Below, in pieces: positions 25,875 to 37,440 of a stretch of 64,000 nucleotides of DNA. The DNA lies in NCBI RefSeq assembly GCF_030814225.1, contig NZ_JAUSUR010000003.1, positions 186,001-250,000 on the forward strand, written 5' to 3'. The stretch is from Breznakia pachnodae (GTDB lineage: Bacteria > Bacillota_I > Bacilli_A > Erysipelotrichales > Erysipelotrichaceae). A program made the position numbers and the translations under genes. The notes below the pieces were generated by a model, which was not told the DNA's origin, did not search any database, and saw only the letters and a program-made list of their open reading frames with translations. Within the stretch, counting starts at the first letter, position 1, and every line of letters starts with the position of its first letter.

Positions 25875-27797
25875 TTATTCTTCATCATCCATATTGATGT
25901 ATTCAAATACAAGATTCTTAAAGTTCTGAAAGGTTGTACACTCTTTCACCTGATTGACTACTTCTTCTTTACTAAATAATGCTACCAGAGCTTCATAAAG
26001 CTCATGGAAGATGCTTTTATCTGCTTTGTTGATAGCAACTAGTAAAATCACATTTACGCTCTGTGAACCCCAGCGAATCCCTTTTTTGGATACACATAAA
26101 CTGATGCATGTTTTTAATGCTTCCATTTTCATTGCATGAGGAATCGCAATATTACCAAAAGCGGTTGCCGCTGCGTTTTCTCTGGTTAATACTTTTTCCT
26201 CAAATGATTCATCTACCAGGTTTAAATCAACTAGTTTTTCAGTCATCATATGTAGTACTTCTTCCTTAGTATCTACTTTGGGATTCTCCAGAAATAACTC
26301 TTTACTAAAGAATTGATGGAACTGATGTTTTAGTATCTGATTCTTGCGATTATTAGAAATCTTAGTAATTAGATTATAAATCTCTGCTTTGTCGTGAGCC
26401 TGAAGAAATGGTGGAATTAGCAAGACATCCTGATGGATTTTTTCATGTAACTTAATGACGGTAAGACAAAAATCAAAAGAATACTTCTTCAAATCTTCCT
26501 CCACTGTAATGGTTTTAATAATATCAATCTGATTACCAAACTCAATCAGTAACTGATTATAAATCTGAGTACTGATTTTCATATAATCAGGACAGAAAAG
26601 CACACATTTCAACTTTGAATCATTGGTCTTCTGACGTTCAATCTCCGCACCAACATGTAGCGCTAAGAAAGTAACTTCATCCTCATTGATATGAATATTG
26701 TAGTGTTCCATTAATTCTAAAGAAATATAGATAGCAATATCATATACGGTTGGACAAGAAGTCTTGATACTTTGTGTCATTGGATTCTTTGTATACGTTT
26801 GGTTCTGTGCTCGTAACACTAAATTTTTTAAATGTAGTGCAAACGGTGTTAAGAAGTTTTCATTATCTAAGTTAATATAATAAAAATCATTTACTTTCTC
26901 TACAATATGAAGTGCCTGCTCAATAATTTCGCTACCCACAATCTTGCGTAGTGTTTCCTGACTCGATGGTAAAGAATAATTAGCGTTGGTTTTGAATAAC
27001 ATATAAATTTCATATCGTTCACTATTGTTGAAGGTAATTGAAAACTCTTCTTCAAATGCATTGCATAAATCAGATACCAGTGCTCGCTCATTTTCGTTTT
27101 CAATTACAAAATCTTCATTTTGAATATTTACATAGTTACCATCCTTGATTCGATCAATAATAATTGCAAAGTGTAACAGTAAGTTAATATTCGCGAACTC
27201 ATTAATGTAATAATTATATTTTTCAAAAATAGAACGGATTGTTGAATTGATTCGATCAATTGGTAAGGTATCAAAACTATCTTTGATAATATCGGAATTC
27301 ATAAAACGATTATTGGTTTCTTCATATATAACATAACTAACTAATTTACGTTTGTTCTTTTCACTACCTAGAATACGAATCGTATCATTCTCAATTACAA
27401 ACTCTACATGGAAGTTAGAAAAAGCTTTGTTCATTTTAGAAATATCATTCTTTAAAGTAGAGTAACTTACAAATAATAAATCGCATAAATCAAACAGATC
27501 CAGATGTGAAGAATGCATAACTAGTAACTGTTTGATAATATAAAAAGAACGTTCCTCACTGGTCTGAGGAATTTGGGTTTCTTCATTTTCCAATAGTTTC
27601 GCTGCAATCATTTTATGAATGGTATATCCATTATTAGAGGATACAATCATTTGTTCGTTTGCGAGAATGTTTAGAGAGTTTACATAGTTCTTTATCGAAC
27701 GTATGGATACATTTAAAGCATTGGAAAGCTCTTTGCTTGTAATTGGATTTTTATGATTGCAAAGATAGTTTATTAACTCTACATGTTGTTTTTTCAT
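25875..27797 (-). CDS. PRD-containing PTS regulator (LicR/ManR-like)
   Basis: 640 residues. N-terminal winged HTH (KEL SNALNVSIRSIKNYVNSL, about 16-42) and an Mga-like HTH (about 85-110). Two PTS-regulation domains (about 180-290 and 300-405) with conserved His-containing FALHLKNLVLRAQ and FLALHVGAEIER follow. Then comes a IIB-like segment with a Cys (LKCVLFCPDYMK), and a IIA(Fru/Mtl)-like domain with active His in GNIAIPHAMKM. Such activators are switched by HPr/IIB phosphorylation. It is divergent from the beta-glucoside PTS operon, with a palindromic operator between, so it is very likely its regulator. Confidence 0.9.
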   Translation of the reverse strand: MKKQHVELINYLCNHKNPITSKELSNALNVSIRSIKNYVNSLNILANEQMIVSSNNGYTIHKMIAAKLLENEETQIPQTSEERSFYIIKQLLVMHSSHLDLFDLCDLLFVSYSTLKNDISKMNKAFSNFHVEFVIENDTIRILGSEKNKRKLVSYVIYEETNNRFMNSDIIKDSFDTLPIDRINSTIRSIFEKYNYYINEFANINLLLHFAIIIDRIKDGNYVNIQNEDFVIENENERALVSDLCNAFEEEFSITFNNSERYEIYMLFKTNANYSLPSSQETLRKIVGSEIIEQALHIVEKVNDFYYINLDNENFLTPFALHLKNLVLRAQNQTYTKNPMTQSIKTSCPTVYDIAIYISLELMEHYNIHINEDEVTFLALHVGAEIERQKTNDSKLKCVLFCPDYMKISTQIYNQLLIEFGNQIDIIKTITVEEDLKKYSFDFCLTVIKLHEKIHQDVLLIPPFLQAHDKAEIYNLITKISNNRKNQILKHQFHQFFSKELFLENPKVDTKEEVLHMMTEKLVDLNLVDESFEEKVLTRENAAATAFGNIAIPHAMKMEALKTCISLCVSKKGIRWGSQSVNVILLVAINKADKSIFHELYEALVALFSKEEVVNQVKECTTFQNFKNLVFEYINMDDEE

Positions 27798-27882
27798 AAT
27801 GATACTCCTTATAAGGTAGTTGTATAAGTACGTAATTTTCTAACTTTATTATAAGAGATGCCTTATTTACTGGCAACTTAGG

Positions 27883-27904
27883 TTTTGCACCACCCCATGC
27901 AAAA
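27883..27904 (+). promoter_or_regulatory. Probable operator of the PRD regulator
   Basis: TTTTGCA (27883-27889), 8 bases, TGCAAAA (27898-27904): a perfect inverted repeat ending 6 bases before the -35 of the PTS promoter, the usual position for an activator site. Confidence 0.6.
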
Positions 27905-27910
27905 GTCTAG

Positions 27911-27939
27911 TTGAGCGAAAAATAAAATACACTCATAAT
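27911..27939 (+). promoter_or_regulatory. Promoter of the beta-glucoside PTS operon
   Basis: TTGAGC (27911-27916), 17-base spacer, CATAAT (27934-27939). The non-consensus boxes suit an activator-dependent promoter. Confidence 0.6.
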
Positions 27940-27946
27940 GAAATTA

Positions 27947-27960
27947 GCAAAGCGATAACA
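27947..27960 (+). promoter_or_regulatory. cre-like catabolite repression site
   Basis: GCAAAGCGATAACA fits the CcpA consensus TGNAARCGNWWWCA at 12 of 14 positions, with the central CG and the 3' half intact. It lies between the -10 and the ribosome site, a repressing position. HPr with Ser46 is encoded at 4.3 kb. Confidence 0.5.
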
Positions 27961-27974
27961 AGGAGGTGAAACGC

Positions 27975-28286
27975 ATGGCAGATATAAAAATTTTATTGTG
28001 TTGTGGAGCTGGGATGTCAAGTGGATTCTTAGCGCAAAAAGCAAGACAGGCTGCAAAAAAGAAAGGTATTATGGCATCAATTGATGCAAGAGCAGAAAGT
28101 GAAGTAAATGATTATTTAAAAAGTATTGATGTATTGATGGTTGGACCGCATTATGCAATAAGACTAAATGATTTTGAACAAATGGCAGCACCATATAATG
28201 TTCCAGTGGTCTTAATTCCCCAAAACATTTATGCTGGACTTGATGGAAATGCATTATTAGAACTAGCATTAGAATCAAAAAAATAA
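27975..28286 (+). CDS. PTS IIB component, lactose/cellobiose family
   Basis: 103 residues, normal for a free-standing IIB. It carries the phosphate on Cys in the LLCCGAGMSSGFLA loop and passes it to the sugar in the membrane. AGGAGGT at 27961-27967 fits the ATG at 27975 (7 bases), not the in-frame GTG at 27966. First gene of an operon with IIC, IIA, two GH1 enzymes and a membrane protein. The GH1 partners point to beta-glucosides or cellobiose as substrates. Confidence 0.92.
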   Translation: MADIKILLCCGAGMSSGFLAQKARQAAKKKGIMASIDARAESEVNDYLKSIDVLMVGPHYAIRLNDFEQMAAPYNVPVVLIPQNIYAGLDGNALLELALESKK

Positions 28287-28288
28287 AA

Positions 28289-28364
28289 AGCTAAGAATGG
28301 TACTCTTAGCTCAAAGATTAGTTGTCAAAACCATCTTTATAAATAGTATACCTCATTTATAAAG
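28289..28364 (+). other. Two hairpins between IIB and IIC genes
   Basis: AGCTAAGA/TCTTAGCT (28289-28296/28304-28311) and CTTTATAAAT/ATTTATAAAG (28335-28344/28355-28364) are both perfect stems without T-runs. They are likely mRNA processing or stability elements in this 104-base gap, setting IIB versus IIC amounts. Confidence 0.5.
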
Positions 28365-28390
28365 AAACTTAAATAAGAGGAGAAATTAAA

Positions 28391-29632
28391 ATGAAAAAAT
28401 TTATGGACTGGTTAGCAAACTCATTTGCACCAGCAGCAAACAAACTATTTAGTAAACCATGGATTAGTGGGATTTCATCAGCAATGCAAAAGATATTGCC
28501 ATTTATCTTAACTGGGTCAATTATCTTTTTCTATAACGTATTCAGAAGTTATTTGGAATTCTTACCAGATTTAGGAATTATATCATCTTATACATTTTTC
28601 TTAATTGGTATGATTACTTCATTTATGGTAGGTTGCCAGTTAATGGAAAAATTAAACTTACCACATTATAAAGTAAATGTTGGACTAGTATCAATCTGTT
28701 TAATGTTTATGTTCTGTATGCAGGCAGCACCTGAAGGAACTGACCTAATGAGTCGTTTAGGTCCGGATAGTATTCTAGTAGGGATGATTTCTGGGATTGT
28801 AGTATCAATTGTTTTTAATTTATATGCAAAATTACATGTATTAGAAAATAATCTTACATTACCTGATTTTGTATCAGAATGGATTAATAACATTTTACCA
28901 ATTCTAGCAACTTTATTAGTTGGAATGGTATTAACAGTAAACTTGAAAATTGATGTATATATGGCAATTATTGATATGTTTATGCCACTACAAGTATTTG
29001 GCCAATCATTACCAGGTCTGATTATTTTGGTATTCTTACCAACATTCTTCTATACAATGGGAGTTTCAACTTGGTTATTCTCAGCACTGCAAAATCCAAT
29101 ATTCCTGGCTGGAATTACAGCAAATATTGCAGCAGTCGCAGCAGGGGAGCCAGCTACAAATATTGTAACGAATGAAACGGTATATACAATGGCATTAATT
29201 ATGCTTGGAGGTACAGGAGCTACCTTGATGCTGAATGTGTTTATGTTATTCTCAAAATCTAAGAAATTAAAGACAATGGGAAGAATTTGTATTGGGCCAT
29301 CAATCTTCAATATTAATGAGCCAATCGTGTTTGGAGCACCAGTTGTATTTAATCCAGTGTTAATGTTACCAATGTGGATTAATGCAATTGTAGGTCCATG
29401 TGTCATCTGGTTTGCTATGAGTTCAGGATTATTAAAAATCCCAAGTTTCTTAATGCAAGTAGGACAAATACCGGCACCATTCTCAAGTGTAATGATTACA
29501 AATGATATGCGTGCAGTATTATGGTGGGCACTATTAGTTGTGTTATATGGATTGATTTGGTACCCATTCTTTAAAGTATATGAAAAACAATGTATCCAAG
29601 AGGAACAAGCAGAAATAGAAGAAGCGAAGTAG
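28391..29632 (+). CDS. PTS IIC component, lactose/cellobiose family
   Basis: 413 residues with about ten membrane helices, the translocation subunit that carries and phosphorylates the sugar. FSKPWISGISSAMQKILPFILTGS at the N-terminus and FNINEPIVFGAPVVFNPVLMLP in the second half are the family signatures; the NEP segment binds sugar. Good AGGAG site. Located between IIB and IIA genes. Exact sugar not resolved; the two GH1 genes suggest beta-glucosides. Confidence 0.93.
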   Translation: MKKFMDWLANSFAPAANKLFSKPWISGISSAMQKILPFILTGSIIFFYNVFRSYLEFLPDLGIISSYTFFLIGMITSFMVGCQLMEKLNLPHYKVNVGLVSICLMFMFCMQAAPEGTDLMSRLGPDSILVGMISGIVVSIVFNLYAKLHVLENNLTLPDFVSEWINNILPILATLLVGMVLTVNLKIDVYMAIIDMFMPLQVFGQSLPGLIILVFLPTFFYTMGVSTWLFSALQNPIFLAGITANIAAVAAGEPATNIVTNETVYTMALIMLGGTGATLMLNVFMLFSKSKKLKTMGRICIGPSIFNINEPIVFGAPVVFNPVLMLPMWINAIVGPCVIWFAMSSGLLKIPSFLMQVGQIPAPFSSVMITNDMRAVLWWALLVVLYGLIWYPFFKVYEKQCIQEEQAEIEEAK

Positions 29633-29642
29633 GAGGTGCAAC

Positions 29643-31431
<1,789 letters not shown>

Positions 31432-31436
31432 TTAAC

Positions 31437-31475
31437 AGTAAGGCACATCACGTTATGTGTCTTTACTTATTTTAG
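31437..31475 (+). terminator. Hairpin with T-rich tail between the GH1 genes
   Basis: GCACAT/ATGTGT with flanking AGTAA/TTACT pairing, then TTATTTT. It is a weak or partial terminator that could reduce transcription into the second GH1 gene. Confidence 0.5.
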
Positions 31476-31485
31476 AAAGAGGTAA

Positions 31486-32934
<1,449 letters not shown>

Positions 32935-32982
32935 ATGAATAGTATAAAAGACAATTATGGAAGAGGAGCAACTATTGAGTGA
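32935..32982 (+). CDS. Possible 15-codon leader ORF
   Basis: ATG at 32935 opens a 15-residue frame (MNSIKDNYGRGATIE) whose TGA abuts the ATG of the YczE-like gene at 32983. That gene lacks a well-placed ribosome site, so coupling from this short frame is possible. This is inference; no homology can be judged at this length. Confidence 0.2.
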   Translation: MNSIKDNYGRGATIE

Positions 32983-33558
32983 ATGATAAATAGAATAGTA
33001 AAAGTAGTAATTGGTTCTGTTATATTGGGATTTGGAATTAGCCTGGCGGTTTTGTCAGGCCATGGAGGAGATTCGATTTCGGTCTTTTCACAAGGCCTAG
33101 GAAAGTGTCTGAATATTTCCATAGGTAATGCATCTATTTTGTTTTATGTAGTATTTCTAATTCCAGCATATTTGATAGATAAACATGAATTGGGGATTGG
33201 TACAATCCTATCACCACTGTGTAGTGCAATATCTTTGGATTTATTTCTGGAAATTCTTAATATACAAGTAAATGGAGTGATATCAGTTATAGTGTTATTA
33301 ATTGGGATTATTTGTATCGGAATTGGACTGGGAATCTATGTAAGTGCAGATGTTGGGCGTTCTAGTTATGATGTAATCATTTTAGGGATTAGTAAAAAAT
33401 TCAAAGCACCATTATGGTTAAGTAAAAGTGCTTCCGATTTGGTTTTATGTTTTATAGGATATTTATTAGGAGGAACTGTTGGTTTAGGACCGATTATTGG
33501 AATTTTGTTTATTGGAATTGTGTTGGATACAACATTAAAACTTATTAAGCGTACATAA
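32983..33558 (+). CDS. YczE/YitT-like membrane protein
   Basis: 191 residues with five or six membrane segments. GFGISLAVLSGHGGDSISVFSQGL near the N-terminus and VGRSSYDVIILGISKKF in the second half resemble the YczE/YyaS/YitT family, which has no settled function. Last gene of the PTS/GH1 operon. The GAGGAG at 32963 is about 15 bases from the ATG, too far for normal use. A perfect palindromic terminator follows. Confidence 0.7.
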   Translation: MINRIVKVVIGSVILGFGISLAVLSGHGGDSISVFSQGLGKCLNISIGNASILFYVVFLIPAYLIDKHELGIGTILSPLCSAISLDLFLEILNIQVNGVISVIVLLIGIICIGIGLGIYVSADVGRSSYDVIILGISKKFKAPLWLSKSASDLVLCFIGYLLGGTVGLGPIIGILFIGIVLDTTLKLIKRT

Positions 33559-33563
33559 GAAAT

Positions 33564-33595
33564 AACACCCTATTTTAAAATAGGGTGTTGCTTTT
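33564..33595 (+). terminator. Bidirectional palindromic terminator
   Basis: AACACCCTATTTT (33564-33576) abuts its exact reverse complement (33577-33589). It lies between convergent genes. Confidence 0.85.
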
Positions 33596-34376
33596 AATTT
33601 GTAATTGACCATATACCACTAATCTGATATTGCAGTGTTTCATAAGACCAAGTTTTATTGGAACGTTCTTCACTATTAGGATCATGGACGATATATTCTC
33701 CATTACTGCTTATACCAGTAATTAGGATAAAATGTCCAGTGGATGTGAAATCACCTGGTCGCATACTGCATATTACTAATCCACCATTCTCTAATACACT
33801 ATCAATAGAATGCTTCATATTAGATATTTCTTCTGCATGCAAACCAACTATATGAGCACCATCACTAATAAATGACCAATCAGTACCAACAGAAGGTACA
33901 TAGTAACCATATTCTTCGCTTAGTTGAGCGAAGTAATATGGAGTGTATTTATAATCTTTTGAAAGGTACAATGCTGCCATTGAAAGAACCGTTGGTGCAC
34001 ACCCTGTGATAGCATGCAGATTGTCTCCATACATGGTATATCCCCATCGTTTGTCCCATTGATATAACTTAGGGACATTACTTAAATCCAAAGAAGATAA
34101 ATCGTCGTCTAGGTAATCCTTGTGACTAGGATAATTTAATACAAAGTCTGCTGTTTCGGGATTTTTTTCTGCCAGATCAAGTAATTCATCAGGATAGAGA
34201 TCTGGATTTTTATTGATTTCATTTAATTGTTGAGTAGAATCATCTTGCTTTTTGTTATTTGTCTGATTTTCTTCTTCAGCTTTGGGATACATGAAGAAAG
34301 ATACTGCAACTAGTGAGAAAATTAGTATGTTTGCAATAATTAATGTATGTCCTCTGGAGTTTTTCTTTTTCTTCAT
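33594..34376 (-). CDS. Membrane-anchored C39-like cysteine peptidase
   Basis: 260 residues from ATG 34376 (AGGA 8 bases upstream; the ATG at 34397 has none). An N-terminal membrane anchor (about 9-30) and a charged linker lead to a Peptidase_C39_2 domain: catalytic Cys in ITGCAPTVLSMAALYL, His in STGHFILITGI and the HDPNS segment. It should act outside the membrane; the substrate is unknown. It is divergent from the two-component system at 34554 across 177 bases and may share its control region. Confidence 0.83.
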   Translation of the reverse strand: MKKKKNSRGHTLIIANILIFSLVAVSFFMYPKAEEENQTNNKKQDDSTQQLNEINKNPDLYPDELLDLAEKNPETADFVLNYPSHKDYLDDDLSSLDLSNVPKLYQWDKRWGYTMYGDNLHAITGCAPTVLSMAALYLSKDYKYTPYYFAQLSEEYGYYVPSVGTDWSFISDGAHIVGLHAEEISNMKHSIDSVLENGGLVICSMRPGDFTSTGHFILITGISSNGEYIVHDPNSEERSNKTWSYETLQYQISGIWSITN

Positions 34377-34478
34377 GGCATTGTTCCTTTCATTCATATT
34401 AAACCACGTTCTTAAGTAGTGTTTGTAAAGAATAACACAATGAATTTTAAAGATTTTATAAACTTCGTACTTTTGAAT

Positions 34479-34497
34479 TTAAGAAAAAATTAAGAAA
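34479..34497 (+). promoter_or_regulatory. Direct repeat, likely response-regulator box
   Basis: TTAAGAAA at 34479-34486 and 34490-34497, 11 bases apart, is the period used by OmpR/PhoP-type regulators. A -10-like TACTAT lies at 34516-34521. It sits between the divergent peptidase and regulator genes. Confidence 0.5.
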
Positions 34498-34553
34498 GCA
34501 AAACAAGGGTTGTGATACTATAGAAGTGTAAGATTGTTAAATGAGGAGAGAAA

Positions 34554-35243
34554 ATGGCAAAAGTATTAATCGTAGATGATGAAATTGAAATTCTAAATCT
34601 GTTGGAGCTTTATTTAAAAAATCAGAATTATGAAGTAATCAAATTTTTGGATCCAAGAGATGTACTAAATAATCTTAATGGAGTAGACATTGCTCTTTTA
34701 GATGTAATGATGCCAAATATTAATGGTTTTGATTTATGTCTTTCAATTCGGGATAAAGGATATCAGTTTCCAATCATTATGCTAACCGCAAAAGATGAAG
34801 ATCGAGATAAAATTCATGGATTGACCATTGGTGCAGATGATTATATTGTTAAGCCTTTCAATCCACTTGAAGTAGTTGCGAGAGTAAGTGCGCAACTTCG
34901 CAGAGTCCATATGACAAATGAACAGGTAGATAATGAAGTTTGCTATGAACATCATGGATTACAGTTGTTTCCTGCCATGCATCGTTGTCTGCTTTATGAT
35001 AAAGAAGTTGCACTAACAAATATTGAATTTTCAATTCTATGTCTGTTATTCAAAAATAAAGGAAGAGTTATCAGTAGTGAAGAAATTTTTGAAAAGGTAT
35101 GGAAAGAAAAATATTTTGAAAACAATAATACAGTGATGGTACACATTCAAAGTATCCGTAAGAAGTTAAACGATACAGCAAAGAATAAGAAGTTTATCCA
35201 GACTGTATGGGGAGTGGGGTATAAAATTGAGGAAACTATATAA
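34554..35243 (+). CDS. OmpR/VanR-family response regulator
   Basis: 229 residues. Receiver domain: acidic pair in LIVDDEIE, phosphoryl Asp in IALLDVMMPNINGFD, Thr in MLTAKDED and Lys in YIVKPFNP. A winged-helix DNA-binding domain (about 130-227) follows, ending TVWGVGYKIEE. GAGGAG precedes the ATG. It overlaps the sensor kinase gene by 17 bases. Direct repeats in front suggest autoregulation. Confidence 0.94.
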   Translation: MAKVLIVDDEIEILNLLELYLKNQNYEVIKFLDPRDVLNNLNGVDIALLDVMMPNINGFDLCLSIRDKGYQFPIIMLTAKDEDRDKIHGLTIGADDYIVKPFNPLEVVARVSAQLRRVHMTNEQVDNEVCYEHHGLQLFPAMHRCLLYDKEVALTNIEFSILCLLFKNKGRVISSEEIFEKVWKEKYFENNNTVMVHIQSIRKKLNDTAKNKKFIQTVWGVGYKIEETI

Positions 35244-36330
35244 TTCTTATAACAAAGATGTTATCTTTCGAATGGTATTAACCTTTGTAATCTCACTTAT
35301 CATAACAGTGGTAGTTGGGATGGCAGTTCGAGCATTATTGTTATTTTATATTAATAATATAGCCGTTGATTATTATGGGATATCTTATGATATTTACCAT
35401 TTTATATCGGACTATCAGTTTATTATTTATTTTATTGTTCCAATTATTGTGTTGTTTTTACTTTCTGGATGGATTGTAAAACCAGCATTTCAAGAAGTTG
35501 CTACGATTGTAAAAGACAATATTTTATTTGAAGAAAGCGATAAAGTATTAGAATTACCAGCACATTTAAAAGAAGTACAGGATGCAATCAATGAAGTGAA
35601 TAGAGAAATACAATTATGGAAATATGCCGCAAGAGATGCAGAACAGCGAAAAGATGATTTGATTGTGTATTTAGCTCATGATATACGTACACCTCTTGCA
35701 TCGGTTCTGGGGTATTTGATATTACTAGATGAGAATGCTGAGTTAAGTGATGAACAACGTTTGCGGTTTATTCGCATTGCTTTACAGAAGACCAATCGCA
35801 TTCAGGCACTGGTGGAAGAACTATTTGAAATCACTAGGTTTAATATTTCACAGATTGAGCTGATGAAGCAGGATGTAAATATTAACATTGTAGTTCAACA
35901 GTTACTTGAAGAGCTTGATCAAAGTTTTAAAGCGAAGAATATTACTGTAGAGATTAAGTCAGATGCAAAGTATGTAGTGTTTGCAGATGCTGAAAAGATT
36001 GCAAGAGCGTTAGAAAACATTTTAATCAATGCAGCGCGCTATACACCAGTAGATGGGAAAATCACAATCACTTACTACGAGGAAGGAGTAATGAATTGTG
36101 TAAGTATATCAAATACAGGAATTGAGATTAGTAAAGGGGAACTAAGTAGAATCTTTGATAAATTCTATCGAGGAGATGAGGCACGTCAATCTACTACTGG
36201 AGGTAGTGGATTAGGGTTAGCGATTGCCAAGAATATTATTGATGCACATCATGGAATTATTAGTGCAGAAAGTAATAAAGACCAAACATCTTTCAAAGTG
36301 AAACTGCCAAAGAAAAGTGCAGATGTTTAA
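35227..36330 (+). CDS. VanS-like sensor histidine kinase
   Basis: 367 residues. Two membrane helices (about 13-40 and 63-85) flank a short outer loop. The H-box YLAHDIRTPLASVLGYL (phospho-His), N-box LENILINAARYTP and GGSGLGLAIAKN are intact. The VanS-like class is suggested by the H-box context, not by any van resistance gene nearby. It starts at TTG 35227, inside the regulator gene, with GTGGGG upstream. Confidence 0.9.
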   Translation: MRKLYNSYNKDVIFRMVLTFVISLIITVVVGMAVRALLLFYINNIAVDYYGISYDIYHFISDYQFIIYFIVPIIVLFLLSGWIVKPAFQEVATIVKDNILFEESDKVLELPAHLKEVQDAINEVNREIQLWKYAARDAEQRKDDLIVYLAHDIRTPLASVLGYLILLDENAELSDEQRLRFIRIALQKTNRIQALVEELFEITRFNISQIELMKQDVNINIVVQQLLEELDQSFKAKNITVEIKSDAKYVVFADAEKIARALENILINAARYTPVDGKITITYYEEGVMNCVSISNTGIEISKGELSRIFDKFYRGDEARQSTTGGSGLGLAIAKNIIDAHHGIISAESNKDQTSFKVKLPKKSADV

Positions 36331-36338
36331 GGAGGTAT

Positions 36339-36698
36339 ATGAAAAAGCTAGGAATATTAATATGCCTTGGGTTCATAATCATTACATCAGGATGTTTAGC
36401 AAGTATACAGAACGATTCGAAATATACAGTTAATGAAATTGATGCAGCAAAGCAAGTGGTTGAAGAGGAAGTAGACCAAATGAAGGAAACATGTAATGTT
36501 GATGTCGTAAAGCTTTGGATTGAAGAAGGTGACAGAGATTCGAATGAAATTGTTGTTTATTCCAATTTAGAGGTATATGAAGATTCAGGAAAAGGGTGTG
36601 CATTTAATCCAAACTCAACTTATGAGGAATGGCTATGGATGCTGGCAAGAAAAGATGAAAAATCCCCTTGGGTATTACAAGATAGTGGATATAATTAA
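36339..36698 (+). CDS. Small lipoprotein of the two-component operon
   Basis: 119 residues. A signal peptide with lipobox TSGC (cleavage before Cys19) is followed by a small acidic domain with two further Cys (TCNVD, GKGCAF) that may form a disulfide. It lies 8 bases after the kinase gene, with GGAGG at 36331-36335, so it may be an accessory sensor or a target of the system. No family recognised with confidence. Confidence 0.7.
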   Translation: MKKLGILICLGFIIITSGCLASIQNDSKYTVNEIDAAKQVVEEEVDQMKETCNVDVVKLWIEEGDRDSNEIVVYSNLEVYEDSGKGCAFNPNSTYEEWLWMLARKDEKSPWVLQDSGYN

Positions 36699-36740
36699 GG
36701 TTTTATGAAAAGTTCTCAATACGAGAATTTTTTATTTTGA

Positions 36741-36770
36741 TTGACAAGTGAACAACTGTTCACATATAAT
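36741..36770 (+). promoter_or_regulatory. Consensus promoter of the tetR operon
   Basis: TTGACA (36741-36746), 18-base spacer, TATAAT (36765-36770). Both boxes are perfect, so the promoter would be strong when not repressed. Confidence 0.85.
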
Positions 36771-36790
36771 ATAGGTGAACAGTTGTTCAC
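36748..36790 (+). promoter_or_regulatory. Double TetR operator
   Basis: GTGAACAACTGTTCAC (36748-36763) in the -35/-10 spacer and GTGAACAGTTGTTCAC (36775-36790) just after the -10. The two are exact reverse complements of each other, and each is a 7-base-arm palindrome. Repressor bound to both would block the promoter completely. Confidence 0.85.
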
Positions 36791-36811
36791 TGATAAATGG
36801 AGGAGAATATT

Positions 36812-37438
36812 ATGCCTAAAAATGAAACAAGAAATACAAAAGAAGTAATAATGAATGTTGCACTAGAACAGTTCTCTAAACATGGTTTTGAAGGAACTGG
36901 TGTTCGAGATATCGCAAAAGTTATCGGAATACGTGAAAGTGCAATCTATAAACATTTTGGGAGCAAACAAGAAATATTCAATTCTATTCTGAAAGATATT
37001 GAACATCGTTATGAAAAAGAAATGGCCAACTTAGAGTTATCAAGAAATATAAAAGATACAATCAATGAGAATGATAGTAGAACCAATTTATTCTTAATGT
37101 GTACAAAGATGTTTGCGTTTTATTTAAAGTCTGAATATGGAATACAATTACGTAGAATGCTTACGATTGAACAATACCGTGATTCAGAAGCGGGAAACGT
37201 ATTTCGAGAGTTAATTATTAATAATGGATTAACATATATTACTTCCATATTTCAGGAATTGATTGATGCAAAAGTTTATATTGATGAAGATCCAGTGACA
37301 ATGGCAACGCAGTTTTATTCTCCGCTGTATTTATTATTGAGCAAGTATGATGGCCAAAAAGATGCTTATGATGAAGCTCTCTCTGCGCTGGAACAGCATA
37401 TAACATTATTTAATAAGGTTTATGCGAGGAGGAAATAA
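36812..37438 (+). CDS. TetR-family transcriptional regulator
   Basis: 208 residues from ATG 36812 (GGAGGAG at 36799-36805; the in-frame ATG 36797 overlaps it). The TetR HTH is clear: TKEVIMNVALEQFSKHGFEGTGVRDIAKVIGIRE, ending SAIYKHFGSKQEIF. The C-terminal ligand domain (about 60-205) is helical. The double operator in front shows autoregulation, and the only downstream gene is a small membrane protein 2 bases later, which is the likely target. Confidence 0.92.
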   Translation: MPKNETRNTKEVIMNVALEQFSKHGFEGTGVRDIAKVIGIRESAIYKHFGSKQEIFNSILKDIEHRYEKEMANLELSRNIKDTINENDSRTNLFLMCTKMFAFYLKSEYGIQLRRMLTIEQYRDSEAGNVFRELIINNGLTYITSIFQELIDAKVYIDEDPVTMATQFYSPLYLLLSKYDGQKDAYDEALSALEQHITLFNKVYARRK

Positions 37439-37440
37439 TA

